DNA of 64,000 nucleotides from Streptomyces sp. NBC_01217 (GCF_035994185.1 NZ_CP108538.1:434001-498000), one strand, 5' to 3'. Positions 17,434-27,444 are shown, counted from the stretch's first letter. Notes: generated by a model from the sequence alone, not told the origin. Numbers and translations are program-made.

Positions 17434-17797
17434 ACAGCCTCCCGGTGCAGCGACGGGGCAGCAGCCGACCGGGGCTCCCGGTCGACAGAAAGCGCTTTCG
17501 TTCGCGTGCACGGACTATGTAACTCCCTCGCGACGAGCCTGACAATGAGCGTGTACTCGCCAATTTTGTGGGCGCCCTTTCGGGGCGGCGCGGACTCCCT
17601 GCTGACGGGGATGCAGCCCGCGAGCCCGGCTGCGCACCGCCTGCGCGGAGGGGCCCGTCCTGGCCGGCGCCCTGGCCATGGGCCTGCTCCTCCACCGCCC
17701 CGGCACCCCCCACCACCGACGGCAGCGACCACTTCGTGCAGAGGCGGTGTGGTACTGCTGTCGGAGACCGCGCGCATGAGGATCTGCTCAATACGAA
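17434..17797. other. Promoter region plus unexplained DNA
   Basis: The right part lies downstream of the M4 protease, the left part upstream of the LamG gene. It holds a LacI-type palindrome at 17488. Between 17560 and 17780 a short plus-strand peptide (GPVLAGALAMGLLLHRP) looks gene-like but has no start or family, and may be a remnant. Confidence 0.4.
17488..17499. promoter_or_regulatory. LacI-family-type operator
   Basis: GAAAGCGCTTTC is a perfect palindrome centred on CGCG-less AGCGCT, the core commonly bound by LacI/GalR-family repressors. It lies 55 bp upstream of the LamG start, so the LamG-sugar dehydrogenase operon may be sugar-responsive. No LacI gene is in the window. Confidence 0.5.
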
Positions 17798-17827
17798 CCG
17801 CCGCGCCCGTTTGACCGGGCGCGGCGG
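17798..17827 (-). terminator. Hairpin after the M4 protease gene
   Basis: A perfect 12-bp stem (arms 17798-17809 and 17816-17827) around a 6-nt loop, 28 bp past the protease stop codon. Confidence 0.75.
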
Positions 17828-17855
17828 GTGTGGGCAGTGCGGTGGAGAAGACGGG

Positions 17856-20210
17856 TCAGAAGGTGAGGCTCCAGCTGTCGAGGTAGCCGGGATCGACGGT
17901 GAAGATGCCGGGGGTGTTGTCCTGCACCCGGAGCTTCCAGGTGCCGTTGGCGGGTACCGCCGACGCATCGACGGTGTAGGTGGTGTGCAGCTCGCCCTCG
18001 CCGGTGTCCCAGTACCAGTCCTTGACCAGGATCTCCGTGCCGTTCTCGCTGACCAGGCTGACCACCTGACCACCGACCCACGGGTGGTAGAGGTCGATGG
18101 TGACCTTGAGGTCGCTGGAGGCGTTGCCCTTGCGGCCGGTGACGATGAGCGGGGACTCGACGGACTTCCAGTTGGGGATGTCGAACCGGGCCGGGTTGAC
18201 GAAGAAGTCACCGCCGGAGGCCAGGACGGTCCACACGAAGCGCACCGTGCGCTTGACCTTCGGGGAGTTCTTGATGGTGACGGCGGCCTTGAAGTTGCCG
18301 GCCTTCTTCGGAGTGCCGCTGATCAGGCCCGTTGCGGCGTTGATGGACAGGCCCTTGGGCAGCCCGTGCGCGGAATACGTCAGGCGGCCCGGCCGGGAGC
18401 TCGTGGCCTCGATCTGCCGGCTGGTCGGCTGTCCGACGGCCGACTTCCGCGTGGAGGGGGCTACCACGGCGATGTGGTTCACATAGCGGGCCCCGACATT
18501 GACGGCCGCCCAGGCGTTGCCTACGGCCTCATAGGCGTCGCTGGTCGGACCGAACAGGTCGGCGGCGGCCTGGAGAGTGGCGGCGCGGGCGCCCGCGTAG
18601 TCGGTGCTACTGGTCATGTAGACGGTCAGCGCCCGGTACCAGACAGCGGTCGCGTCGCGCCGGCCGAGGCCGGAGACCGGCTTGCCGTCGTATGTGGGGC
18701 TGTCGTAGGCGACGCCGTTGATGGTCTTCTTCCCGCTGCCCTCGGAGAGGAGGTAGAAGAAGTGGTTGGCCACGCCGGAGCTGAAGTGCGGGTCGAGCTT
18801 CCTGGTGTCGGAGGTCCAGTAGTCCTGGGAAGTGCCCTTGACCGAGGCGTCCTTCGAGGGCTGGTCCATGTAACGCAGCGGCTTGCCGGTGCCGCGGACG
18901 TCGGCGAGCTCGCCGATCAAGTAGTCCGGGACATCAGCGGAGTTGTTCGCGAAGAACTCCACGGAAGTCCCCATGATGTCGCTGGTGGCCTCGTTCAGGC
19001 CGCCGGACTCACCGGAGTACGTCAGGTTCGCGGTGGCAGAGGTGACGCCGTGGGTCATCTCGTGTGCGGCGATGTCGAGCTCGGTGAGCGGCCTGGCGTT
19101 GTTCAGGCCGTCACCGTAGGTCATGCAGAAACAGCCGTCGTCCCAGAAGGCGTTGGCGTATCCGTCGCCGTAGTGGACCCGGGAGTAGGCCCCGACACCG
19201 TTGTCGGCGATGCCGTTGCGGCCGAACCGGTCGTGGTAGAAGTCCCAGGTCTGCCGCTGGCCGTAGGCGGCGTCCACGGCCGCGGTCTGGCGGTTGGCCG
19301 TCGTTCCGTCGCCCCAGACGTCGTCGTCGTCGGCCGCCAGGACGCCGTTGCCGCCGACGCCGGTCAGGTCGTACGTCTTGTGGCCGCCGCGCTCGGGGTC
19401 GGTGAGTTCATAGAGGCTGCCGTTGTGCACGGTGCCGATCTGCACCGGACCGCTGTACTGGCTCTCGCCGCTGCCCGAGTGGATCTGTTCGACGCTCTGG
19501 AGCTGATTGCCGGTCGTGGCGTCGGTCACCACGCTCAGGCTGCTCGGAGTTCCGTCCTCCTGGACGCCGCTGACGACGGACTGCCAGGCCAGTGTGGGCT
19601 TCCCGTCCCCGAGCCAGACAACCAGCTTCGGCGAGCCGTCCGGGGCCGCGTCCTCGGTCTTCTCGGTCTTCGCGGTGGCCAGGGCGGACTTCCTCGCCGT
19701 CGCGGCCGTGACGGCGGCCTCGGTCGTCGGCACCGACACCTTCGCGTCCGAGGCCTTGGTGACGGCACGGGCCGCGCCCTGCTCGTGGACCACCAGGTCG
19801 CCGCCGATGACGGGCAGGCCGGCGTAGGTCCGCTCGTAGCGGGTGTGCACGGTGCCGTCGGCGTCCTTGACGATGTCCTTGGGTATCAGCTCCTCCCGAT
19901 CGCCCAGCTTCAGCGAACGGGCGGTGGTGGCGCGTGCGTCCGTCGCGGCCTTGAGCAGATTCTTGCGCTGCGCGGGGGACAGATCGACAGCCCCGGCACC
20001 GGGTCTGGGTTCCGCCGCTATCTGCCGTGGTGCTTGATCTGTGCCGGCCGCGGCGGAGACGGTGCCCGAGGCGGGGAGAACCGAAGCGATGAGCGCGGCC
20101 ATGGCGACGGCCGCGATTGCCGCGATGCGTCCGTTCGTAGAGATTCCACGATGAGAGGGAGGGGGTTCGTGAGGCGACGTGGCCCTATTGGTAAGGGAGT
20201 TGTTCGGCAC
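17856..20210 (-). CDS. Secreted M4 (thermolysin-like) metalloprotease with P-domain
   Basis: This 784-residue exported zinc protease has a signal/transmembrane segment at about 27-50 and a fungalysin/thermolysin propeptide. The M4 catalytic domain has HEMTH at 383-387 (zinc ligands His383 and His387, catalytic Glu384) and Glu407 in GGLNEATSD. A putative Ig-like repeat (GLPKGLSINAATGLISGTPKKAG) follows, then a C-terminal proprotein-convertase P-domain (NWKSVESPLIVTG...). The GTG at 20210 was chosen because AAGGAG lies 8 nt upstream; the longer frame to 20360 lacks a site. A hairpin ends transcription at 17798-17827. Confidence 0.93.
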   Translation of the reverse strand: MPNNSLTNRATSPHEPPPSHRGISTNGRIAAIAAVAMAALIASVLPASGTVSAAAGTDQAPRQIAAEPRPGAGAVDLSPAQRKNLLKAATDARATTARSLKLGDREELIPKDIVKDADGTVHTRYERTYAGLPVIGGDLVVHEQGAARAVTKASDAKVSVPTTEAAVTAATARKSALATAKTEKTEDAAPDGSPKLVVWLGDGKPTLAWQSVVSGVQEDGTPSSLSVVTDATTGNQLQSVEQIHSGSGESQYSGPVQIGTVHNGSLYELTDPERGGHKTYDLTGVGGNGVLAADDDDVWGDGTTANRQTAAVDAAYGQRQTWDFYHDRFGRNGIADNGVGAYSRVHYGDGYANAFWDDGCFCMTYGDGLNNARPLTELDIAAHEMTHGVTSATANLTYSGESGGLNEATSDIMGTSVEFFANNSADVPDYLIGELADVRGTGKPLRYMDQPSKDASVKGTSQDYWTSDTRKLDPHFSSGVANHFFYLLSEGSGKKTINGVAYDSPTYDGKPVSGLGRRDATAVWYRALTVYMTSSTDYAGARAATLQAAADLFGPTSDAYEAVGNAWAAVNVGARYVNHIAVVAPSTRKSAVGQPTSRQIEATSSRPGRLTYSAHGLPKGLSINAATGLISGTPKKAGNFKAAVTIKNSPKVKRTVRFVWTVLASGGDFFVNPARFDIPNWKSVESPLIVTGRKGNASSDLKVTIDLYHPWVGGQVVSLVSENGTEILVKDWYWDTGEGELHTTYTVDASAVPANGTWKLRVQDNTPGIFTVDPGYLDSWSLTF

Positions 20211-21489
20211 TGCTGTAACTCCTTCTGCCCGGCCGTGTGGTGACGGCCGGTGGGGTGGGGAACCAGAGGCTGGAGTGCCTCCGGCGTGAAGGCGTCTGAT
20301 GCGACGCGGGTGTTGGGCCGACTCGGTCGCACCGGCGGCGGTGGGGACGGACTTTGTCACTTCCCTCTGCGAGGGCCGCGAAGGAGAGGGACGCGGCCGA
20401 CTATCGGCTGAAGCGGCTCGGGCTGCCCCAGGACTCTGTCGTCGGCACTGTCGGCCTTTCCGGTTCCGACGAAAGGCCGGACGACGGAAGTCGGGGACGG
20501 CCGTCGGCGGGAGGTCCGGCGGCCGCCGTAGGCGGTGCAGCTCAGCCGCAGTTCCCTGCGAGGCGGGATCGTGTCACCGGATCGATGTCGCCGGCCGCGG
20601 CGGCGCCGGACACGGAGGTCTGTCTCCCGTGCAGCGGTGCGGGGTTGAGCTGTGGCATGAATCTCTCCAACGTGCCGACATATCTCGACTGGGTCCTGAG
20701 TGACCGAACAGGTTTCGACGCACCGTCGCGTCGGCGGCTCGTGATCACCCTGGCCGGGGCACGATCCACCGCGCAAGGAGGTCCGGAGTACGGGTCCGTG
20801 CAACTGCGCAGATGTGAACAGGAGCAGACAGGATCGAAACGACTCAGCGCCGGGTCGTACGGGGATGTAACAGGCGCGTCATCCCTCCGGCCGACTCCGC
20901 CGCTTAAGATCCGCCTCGCCGGCGCACCGAAAGGGGGACAGCTGTGGCGGTGTCGTCGGATTCGCCATGGGCCGGGGCCGGTCTGATCCCTTTGGCCTGG
21001 CCGGGTACTCGAATGCCTGGTCGTGCGGCGTCGATGACCGGCCTACGCGCCGGAGTGCGGGCCCGCCCCGCTCCCCCTTCGGTTCGCTGCCGACCCAGAG
21101 GCAGCAGGAACTGATGCGGGCGGGGCTGTACATGGAGCGGTTGCACAGGACATACCGCTCGGCGTCACACCGTCGGGTGACCTCCGACCTGTGCGAGGTG
21201 GTGAAGAGCGCCGAGCAAATAGGGGCGCGTCCGCACAACTGCTCGCTTCCCGCCGCCACAAGGTGCTCCACCTCGCCAAGGTGGTGGTGTTCGACGTGAC
21301 GACCGGCATCATGCCGCTGTTGCAGGAGGACCCGTCTGCGGTTCGCTCATCATGCACTCGGCTACGTGGCTATGTTCACGGGAATAGGCTCTGGCTCACT
21401 TTCCGTGGAGGGCTGACTGAGTGTGATGTCAGTGGTGTGTGGTGGGATGGCCGGACTCTGCTGCCGTGACCTGCTGGGAGTCTGCCTTG
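20211..21489. other. Long interval without a supported gene
   Basis: In these 1279 bp both strands carry open frames of 75-210 codons, but none has a recognisable domain, a good ribosome binding site and consistent codon use together. The frame ending at 21469 (YVHGNRLWLTFRGGLTECDVSGVWWDGRTLLP) is the most protein-like and may be the tail of a decayed gene upstream of the small gene at 21490. The region borders an IS and may be a scar. Confidence 0.4.
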
Positions 21490-21774
21490 ATGCCCGTGTA
21501 CTCGTCTCTGTCCCACGCCCTGGCCGAGGCCTTGGTCGACGCCCTGTGGTTCATCGAGGGCAGTGAAGACGAGCAGATGGCTCCGGACGACGCCGTCAAG
21601 GTCCTGGAGGATGTCGCCCACCTGGTCGGCAAGCTGTCGAACGACCAGCAGAACGAATTGATCGACCTGCTCGGGACGATGGCCGCAGCCGAGTCCGACC
21701 CCGCTCGGCGCAAATTCCTGGAAGGGTTCCCCGAAGGCTTCGGGCTCCTTGTACTACAGCCGGAGATCTTGTGA
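21490..21774 (+). CDS. Small acidic helical protein, C-terminus replaced by an IS end
   Basis: This 94-residue frame follows GGGAG with 8 nt spacing. It is helical and acidic (SLSHALAEALVDALWFIEGSEDEQM, DDAVKVLEDVAHLVGKLS, RRKFLEGFPEGFGLL). I cannot name its family. The last residues (VLQPEIL) and the stop are encoded by the left inverted repeat of the IS701-like element that starts at 21750. The native end is therefore lost, though probably only a few residues. It may still fold. Confidence 0.65.
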   Translation: MPVYSSLSHALAEALVDALWFIEGSEDEQMAPDDAVKVLEDVAHLVGKLSNDQQNELIDLLGTMAAAESDPARRKFLEGFPEGFGLLVLQPEIL

Positions 21775-23308
21775 CGGACTCCCGGTGGCGTCGTTGACCG
21801 GGCATGCTGCTGGATGTGACGGCTGAGCAGATAGCCGAGTGGGACGCCGAACTGTCGGTGTTGACCGGTTCGTTGGGGCACTTGTTCAACCGGCCGGAGC
21901 CGCGGGTGGTTTTCGCGCAGTTCATCGAGGGGCTGCTGGCGGAGCTGCCGGCGAAGAACGGCTGGACGCTCGCCGAGCGGGCTGGGCATGTGACTGCGGA
22001 TCGGATGCAGCGGCTGCTCAACGGCTCGGTGTGGGATGCGGACCGGCTGCGCGACGCGGTCCGCGACTATGTGGTGGATCACCTGGGCGATGCGGATGCG
22101 TCGCTGGTCATCGACGATACGCAGGCCCGGAAGAAGGGCAGTAAGCCGGTCGGCGTGGCCTTCCAGCACTGCGGACCGACCGGCGACGTCCGCAACTGCC
22201 AGGTCATGGTGATGCTCAGCTACGCCACCGCCGCCGGGCACGCCTTCATCGACCGGCGCCTGTACCTGCCCGAGGACTGGACCACCGACCGGGACCGCTG
22301 CCGGGAGGCCGGCATTCCCGACGAGGTCGCCTTCGCCACCAAGCCCGAGCCGGCCATCGCCATGCTCGAGCAGGCCCGGTCCGCGCAGGTGCCGTTCGCC
22401 TGGATCCTGGCGGACACCGGCTACGGGCGGGACCCACAACCGCGCGCCTGGTGTCACCGGCAGAGCGCGCCGTACGTCTTCGGCGTCCCGGTCGACCTGC
22501 CGCTTGACGGCCCGCCGGGCAAGCCGCGTCAGCCGGCCGTCAAGCGAGCCGATGACCTGTTGCACTACGCAAAGACCCGTGACCAGTGGGAACGCCGCTC
22601 CTGCGGGGACGGCGCCAAGGGCGAACGGCTCTACGACTGGACCGCCTCCGCCGTGCACGTCAAGGACGAGGACCCCGCCGACACCTTCACCCACTGGCTG
22701 GTGCCGCGGCGTTCACTGCACCCCAGCCGGCGCGCGCCAAGGACGGCGAACTGCACCGCGAGGTCGCCTACTTCCTCGTCCACGCCCCGGCCGGGATCAC
22801 GGTCTCGCAGATCATCGCGCGGGCCGGCGGACGCTGGCAGATCGAGGAGGACAACGAGATCAACAAGCAGCTCACCGGCCTCGCCCAGTACCAGGTCCGC
22901 AAGTGGACGCCCTGGCACCGGCACGTCACTGCCTGCATGCCGGCCAGCGCCTTCCTGGCCGTCCAACGCGCCCAGACACCCGAACCCGATCCAGCGCCGG
23001 AAGAGGAAGCCGACCTGGGAAAAGACCACAGCCCCGGCGTGAGCGAGGCCGCTGGCTGATCCCTGGACCGCTGCTGCGGCCCTCCGTCCACACCATCCGG
23101 CACTGCCTGGCCGCCACCCGCCTCAACCCGCACCACCCCGTCGAAACCATCCTGACCTGCGAGTTATGGCGCCGCCTACACCAGACCCGAGCCCAGGTCA
23201 GCCACTACCGACGCCGCGGCGACCCACTTCCGATCCGGCTACAGCCCTGGGCGCACCACCGACCGATCCCGCCGATCACCGACCCTCAAGATCTCCGGCT
23301 GTAGTACA
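21750..23308 (+). mobile_element. IS701-like insertion sequence with degraded transposase
   Basis: The ends are a perfect 22-bp inverted repeat (21750-21771 and 23287-23308, beginning TGTACTACAGCCGGAG). The 1559-bp element carries one transposase gene that changes frame twice. I see no target duplication (CTCCT on the left, TGCGA on the right). Intact ends with a broken gene mean it can move only if helped by another copy. Confidence 0.88.
21804..23304 (+). pseudogene. IS701-family transposase, frameshifted
   Basis: The DDE_5-type transposase is readable throughout but in three frames. Frame one runs from the ATG at 21804 through LVIDDTQARKKGSKPVG and WILADTGYG to about 22720. A second frame continues with VAYFLVHAPAGITVSQIIARAGGRWQIEEDNE. 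A third frame from about 23045 gives GRWLIP...ELWRRLHQTRAQVSHYRRRGD. Two shifts leave no full-length product. Sequencing error is possible but two independent shifts make decay likelier. Confidence 0.85.
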
Positions 23309-23511
23309 TGCGAGGGGTCGAGGCATTGCCACCTCGCCGCTGCTTGTGAAGACCACTTCAGCCAGCATCGATTACCGAATCACGTCATCCGGAATAAACC
23401 GGAGTTACGCAATCCTCACGCGATACCCGGGCTCGTCCGGACCGGCCATTTCTCTGCCCGACCGGAAAGTCTCTGCCACACACGCTCTTGATCCGTCGGC
23501 ACGTACACGCC

Positions 23512-25578
23512 CTAGCGGCGGCTGCGTACGAGCAGATGGAGGAAGTACGGCGTGCCGATCATCGCGGTCATCAGGCCGGCGCCGAGCTGGGCCGGCGCGA
23601 TCACGGTACGGCCCAGCAGGTCCGCGGTGCAGACAAGGGTGGCGCCGAGGAGGACCGCGACCGGCACCACGCGGACGTGTTGTCGGCCCACGAGGGCACG
23701 GGCGGCGTGCGGTGCGACGAGTCCCACGAAGCCGATCGTTCCCGCTGCGGCGACGGCGGTGGCGCTCAGCAGCACGCTCAGCGCGAGGAAACCCAGGCGC
23801 CCCCGTGCCAGGCTGAGGCCCAGGAGCCTTGGGGTGTCCTCGTCGAGCGATACGAGGTCGAGGTCCGTGTGCCGTGCGACGGCCACGGCCATGCCGAGGG
23901 CGAGCACGGCCGCGAGAGGCACCACGTCGGGCAGGGTCCGCCCGTAGGTGGAGCCCGACAGCCAGGTGAGTGCCTTCGTCGCGTTGAACGGGTCGGTGAG
24001 GACGATGAGCAGGCTGATCAGCGCGGCTGTCCCGGTGGCGACGCCGAACCCGACGAGGACGAGCCGGTTCTGCTGGAACCCGCCCCGCGCGGCGAGGCCG
24101 AAGACGACGACGGAGCCGGCTGCGGCGCCCGCGAACGCCGCACCGGCCACGCTCCACGACCCGGCCAGGGGCACTGTCGTCACGAGGAGCACGGCGCCGA
24201 GCGCGGCCCCGCCGGAGACGCCCAGGACACCGGGCTCCGCGAGCGGATTGCGGGTCACGGCCTGGACGAGCGTCCCGGCCAGGGCGAGTGCCGCGCCCGC
24301 CAGGAGCGCCGCGAGGACCCGGGGCACCCGGGTGTCGAGGACGAAGCCGACGGTCCGGCCCGCCCTGCCCTGCGCCCAGTTCGCCACGTCGCCCAGCAGC
24401 AGTTTGCTGTCGCCCAGCAGCACGGCGGCGATCGTCACGCCGACGACCACCGCCACCAGTACGGCTGTGGTGGTGAGGAAGACGACCCGGCTCCTGATGC
24501 GCAGTCGGTCGGACGCGGTGGCTTCGGCGGTGTCCTTGACCCGTGTGGCCATCACGATCAGGAACACGGCGCCGACAAGGCTGGTGGCAACGCCCGTCGG
24601 TACGGCCACGGCAACGTCGGCCCGGACGACGGCGCGCAGGAGCACGTCCGAGCCGAGCACCAGTACCGCACCGGCCAGGCCCGCGAGCGGAATACTCGCA
24701 CGCACCCGGGAGAACGCGCGGAACCTGCGGGCGAGGGGGCGGACGAGGGCAGGGGCGCACAGGCCGACGAAGCCGATGGGTCCGGCAAGTGTGACGGCCG
24801 CCGCGGAGAGCAGCGCCGCGAGTACGACGGCCGTGACACGGGTGGCACGAACGGGGACGCCCAGGCCGCGGGCCGCGTCGTCGCCGAGAGCCAGGGCGTC
24901 GACGCGGCGGGCGACGAGCAGCAGCCCTACGAGGCCGACGAGGCCGATCGGCGCCATCTGCAGCACGCCGTCGAACCCGTTCTGGGAGATGCTGCCCTGG
25001 TTCCACTGGTAGAGGCCCTCCGTCTGCCTGGGGAACAGCAGGAGCAGCCCCTCGGTGACAGCGGTGAGGCCGAGGGCGAGGGCGCTGCCGGCGAGAACGA
25101 GCCGGACGGTGCCCGCGCCCAGACCGGACAGCCCGAGCACGACGGCTGCCGCAGCGATGCCGCCGACGAACGCGATACCGGAGGAGGCGAGCAGCGGCAG
25201 TGTGGCGCCGGTGACGGCGACCAGTCCGAGAGCCAGGTACGAGCCCGCGTTCACCGCGAGAGTGTCGGGCGACGCGAGCACGTTGCGGCTGACGGCCTGC
25301 AGGGCGGCGCCCGCCATTGCGAGCACGGCTCCGACAAGCAGCCCCGCGGCCATCCTCGGCAGCCGGGAGGCGATGACGACGGACGCGTCCGCGGGGTCGG
25401 CCCGGCCGGTGAGCGCCTTCCAGACCTCGCCCGCTCCGACAGCGGCCGTGCCCTGCGTGATGTCGGCGATCGCGAGGCCCGCGAGGAGGACGACCAGTGC
25501 GGCCGTCACCGCGAACGCGCCGGTCCGGGACGTGGCCACCGACGGACGGGTGGTGGCAGTGGATGCGGTGACGGCCAT
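23512..25578 (-). CDS. Fused two-domain FecCD siderophore ABC permease (FhuB-like)
   Basis: This 688-residue inner-membrane protein contains two consecutive FecCD permease domains (about 20-340 and 360-688). Both have the family segments (SRLPRMAAGLLVGAVLAMAGAALQAVSRN and DTRVPRVLAALLAGAALALAGTLVQAVTRN). One polypeptide therefore supplies both halves of the channel, as in FhuB. It starts 4 bp after the stop of the binding-protein gene, and it is the third gene of an operon read leftward from the iron box at 27445. It imports a ferric siderophore together with the lipoprotein and ATPase upstream. Confidence 0.95.
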   Translation of the reverse strand: MAVTASTATTRPSVATSRTGAFAVTAALVVLLAGLAIADITQGTAAVGAGEVWKALTGRADPADASVVIASRLPRMAAGLLVGAVLAMAGAALQAVSRNVLASPDTLAVNAGSYLALGLVAVTGATLPLLASSGIAFVGGIAAAAVVLGLSGLGAGTVRLVLAGSALALGLTAVTEGLLLLFPRQTEGLYQWNQGSISQNGFDGVLQMAPIGLVGLVGLLLVARRVDALALGDDAARGLGVPVRATRVTAVVLAALLSAAAVTLAGPIGFVGLCAPALVRPLARRFRAFSRVRASIPLAGLAGAVLVLGSDVLLRAVVRADVAVAVPTGVATSLVGAVFLIVMATRVKDTAEATASDRLRIRSRVVFLTTTAVLVAVVVGVTIAAVLLGDSKLLLGDVANWAQGRAGRTVGFVLDTRVPRVLAALLAGAALALAGTLVQAVTRNPLAEPGVLGVSGGAALGAVLLVTTVPLAGSWSVAGAAFAGAAAGSVVVFGLAARGGFQQNRLVLVGFGVATGTAALISLLIVLTDPFNATKALTWLSGSTYGRTLPDVVPLAAVLALGMAVAVARHTDLDLVSLDEDTPRLLGLSLARGRLGFLALSVLLSATAVAAAGTIGFVGLVAPHAARALVGRQHVRVVPVAVLLGATLVCTADLLGRTVIAPAQLGAGLMTAMIGTPYFLHLLVRSRR

Positions 25579-25582
25579 GGTG

Positions 25583-26560
25583 TTACTTCGTCAGCGCGTC
25601 GACGACGGCGTCGATGTACGCCTCCATCGAATCGGGACCGCCGAACATCCAGATGCCGTCGGGCAGCCGGTGAACATTGCCCTTCTTCACGAACGGCAGC
25701 GACGTCCACGCGGAGTTCTTGGCCAGTGCGCCGGCGAACGGTGTGCTGTTCTTGTCTCCGTCGCTGCCGATGTACGCGAACTGCACGTCTCCGAGCTCGG
25801 TGAGCCCTTCGACGTCGGTGGCGCCGAGCCCGTAGCTCTCGTCGCCCTTGACCGTCCAGGCGTTCTTCAGGCCGATCTTCTCGTTGACGGCGCCGATGAG
25901 CGAGCCGCTGGTGTACGGCCTGATCGAGACCTGGTTGGAGACGACGTAGCCGTCGGCGAAGGCGTACTGCGTGCCCGCGAGACCGGCGTCGGCGAGGGCC
26001 TTTCTGCCGTCGGCGATCTTCGTCTCGAACTGCTTCTTGAGCTCCTTGGCCTGCTGCGTGGTGCCGGTGGCCTTCGCGATGAGGTCGAGGTTCTCGGTCA
26101 TCTGCCCGATCGGGTCGGAGGCGTCGGCGGCCCGCACCTCCAGGACCGGGGCGACCTTGCGCAGCTGCTTCACGGCGGCCGGCGGGAGGTCGCTGGTGGC
26201 GACGATGAGGTCCGGCGACAGGGAGGCGATGGTGTCCATGCTCGGCTCGCCGCGCGTGCCGATGTCCTTGGGCTCGTTCTTCAGCGGGACCGCGGTGTCC
26301 CATGTCTTGTAGCCCTTGACGTCGGCGACACCGGCGGGGTCGACGCCCAGCGAGATGAGGCTCTCGACGACGTTCCACTCGGTCCCGACGACCTTCTTGG
26401 CAGGCCCGTCGAGCTGCACCTTCGCGCCGGTGGCGTCGGTGAGGGTGATGCGCCCAGCTGTCTTCTTCGAGTTGTCGGCGGCGGGTTCGGTCGTCCCGCA
26501 GGCGCTCAGAGCGAGCGCCGCGGCGGTGGCGGCCGCGGCGGTGAGGAGGAGGCGTCTCAT
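25583..26560 (-). CDS. Ferric-siderophore-binding lipoprotein
   Basis: This 325-residue extracytoplasmic receptor has a lipobox LSAC (Cys21). A Fe3+-siderophore periplasmic-binding fold (about 40-320) follows, with VVGTEWNVVESLISLGVDPAGVADV and LSPDLIVATSD, as in FecB/FepB-like proteins. It delivers the ligand to the fused permease. The ATG at 26560 overlaps the ATPase stop (ATGA), so the genes are translationally coupled. The siderophore cannot be predicted; no biosynthetic genes are nearby. Confidence 0.94.
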   Translation of the reverse strand: MRRLLLTAAAATAAALALSACGTTEPAADNSKKTAGRITLTDATGAKVQLDGPAKKVVGTEWNVVESLISLGVDPAGVADVKGYKTWDTAVPLKNEPKDIGTRGEPSMDTIASLSPDLIVATSDLPPAAVKQLRKVAPVLEVRAADASDPIGQMTENLDLIAKATGTTQQAKELKKQFETKIADGRKALADAGLAGTQYAFADGYVVSNQVSIRPYTSGSLIGAVNEKIGLKNAWTVKGDESYGLGATDVEGLTELGDVQFAYIGSDGDKNSTPFAGALAKNSAWTSLPFVKKGNVHRLPDGIWMFGGPDSMEAYIDAVVDALTK

Positions 26561-27438
26561 GAGGTGGTGCTGAGCCTTTCGATTCGCGTGTGGTGTCGGC
26601 CGATCGCGCGAGTGCGCAGCCGGCCGGTGAGGGGGTCGGTGTCGACTTCGATGCGGATGCCGTACGTGTCGGTCAGTCGCTGTGCCGTCAGTACGTCCTC
26701 GGGGAGGCCGTCGGCGATGATCCGTCCCTCGTGGAGCAGCACGATCCGGTTGGCGACTGCCGCGGCCTGGTCGAGGTCGTGCAGGACGGCGCCGACGGCG
26801 ATCCCGTGGTCGTCCGCCAGGTCTCGGACGAGGTCGAGGAGTTCGACCTGATACCGCAGGTCGAGGTAGGTCGTCGGCTCGTCGAGCAGCAGCACCCCGG
26901 TCTCCTGCGCGAGGCAGCCTGCGAGCCACACCCGCTGCAGTTGTCCTCCGGAGAGGTGCTCGGCGCCGCGTTCGGCGAGTTCCTCGACGCCCGTCATGGC
27001 GAGCGCGCGGTCCACCGCGGCCCGGCTGTCCTGGTCCGCTCTGCCCCAGCGGCCCCGGTACGGGTAGCGGCCGAACTCGACGACGTCTCGCACGGTCAGC
27101 CCGCTGGGCGTGGGGCGTCCCTGCGTCAGCAGGGCCACGCGCCGCGAGAACTCGCGAGGGGTCAGGGCGAGGCCGTCCGTGTCGGCGTCGATGGTCAGCG
27201 TGGCGCTCCTGGGGCGCTGCAGTCGGGCCACCGTACGCAGGAGCGTCGACTTCCCGCTGCCGTTCGGACCCACCAGGACGGTCACCTCGCCGGGCCGCAG
27301 GGTCAGCGACGCGTCGTGCACGACATCGACACCGTCGTACGCCACGGTTACGCCCGTGGCCGACAGTTCATGACCGCGTGGGCTCGTGCCATGACCGCGT
27401 GGGCCTGTGGCCCCGGAACTTTCTCCACCAACTTTCAC
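26557..27438 (-). CDS. Siderophore ABC transporter ATP-binding protein
   Basis: This 293-residue ATPase has Walker A GPNGSGKST (58-66), signature LSGGQLQR and Walker B VLLLDEPTTYLD. It is closest to FepC/FecE-type iron importers. It is the first gene of the operon. The N-terminal 25 residues contain a 7-residue duplication (PRGHGTS/PRGHELS) encoded by a 21-bp near-repeat. The GTG at 27438 lies 6 bp from the iron box, leaving little room for a ribosome binding site, so the message may be leaderless or the start slightly different. Confidence 0.93.
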   Translation of the reverse strand: MKVGGESSGATGPRGHGTSPRGHELSATGVTVAYDGVDVVHDASLTLRPGEVTVLVGPNGSGKSTLLRTVARLQRPRSATLTIDADTDGLALTPREFSRRVALLTQGRPTPSGLTVRDVVEFGRYPYRGRWGRADQDSRAAVDRALAMTGVEELAERGAEHLSGGQLQRVWLAGCLAQETGVLLLDEPTTYLDLRYQVELLDLVRDLADDHGIAVGAVLHDLDQAAAVANRIVLLHEGRIIADGLPEDVLTAQRLTDTYGIRIEVDTDPLTGRLRTRAIGRHHTRIERLSTTS

Positions 27439-27444
27439 GCCACG

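Noticed and set aside
17568..20243. An 891-codon plus-strand frame
   Set aside because: It is antisense to the M4 protease and has no recognisable domain or credible start.
20354..20986. A 210-codon plus-strand frame with a CLPCSGAGLSCG segment
   Set aside because: No family resemblance, no ribosome binding site and competing open frames on both strands.
23488..25803. A 771-codon plus-strand frame rich in Glu, Arg and Gly
   Set aside because: It is the shadow of the fused permease gene on the other strand; the composition reflects reversed membrane codons.
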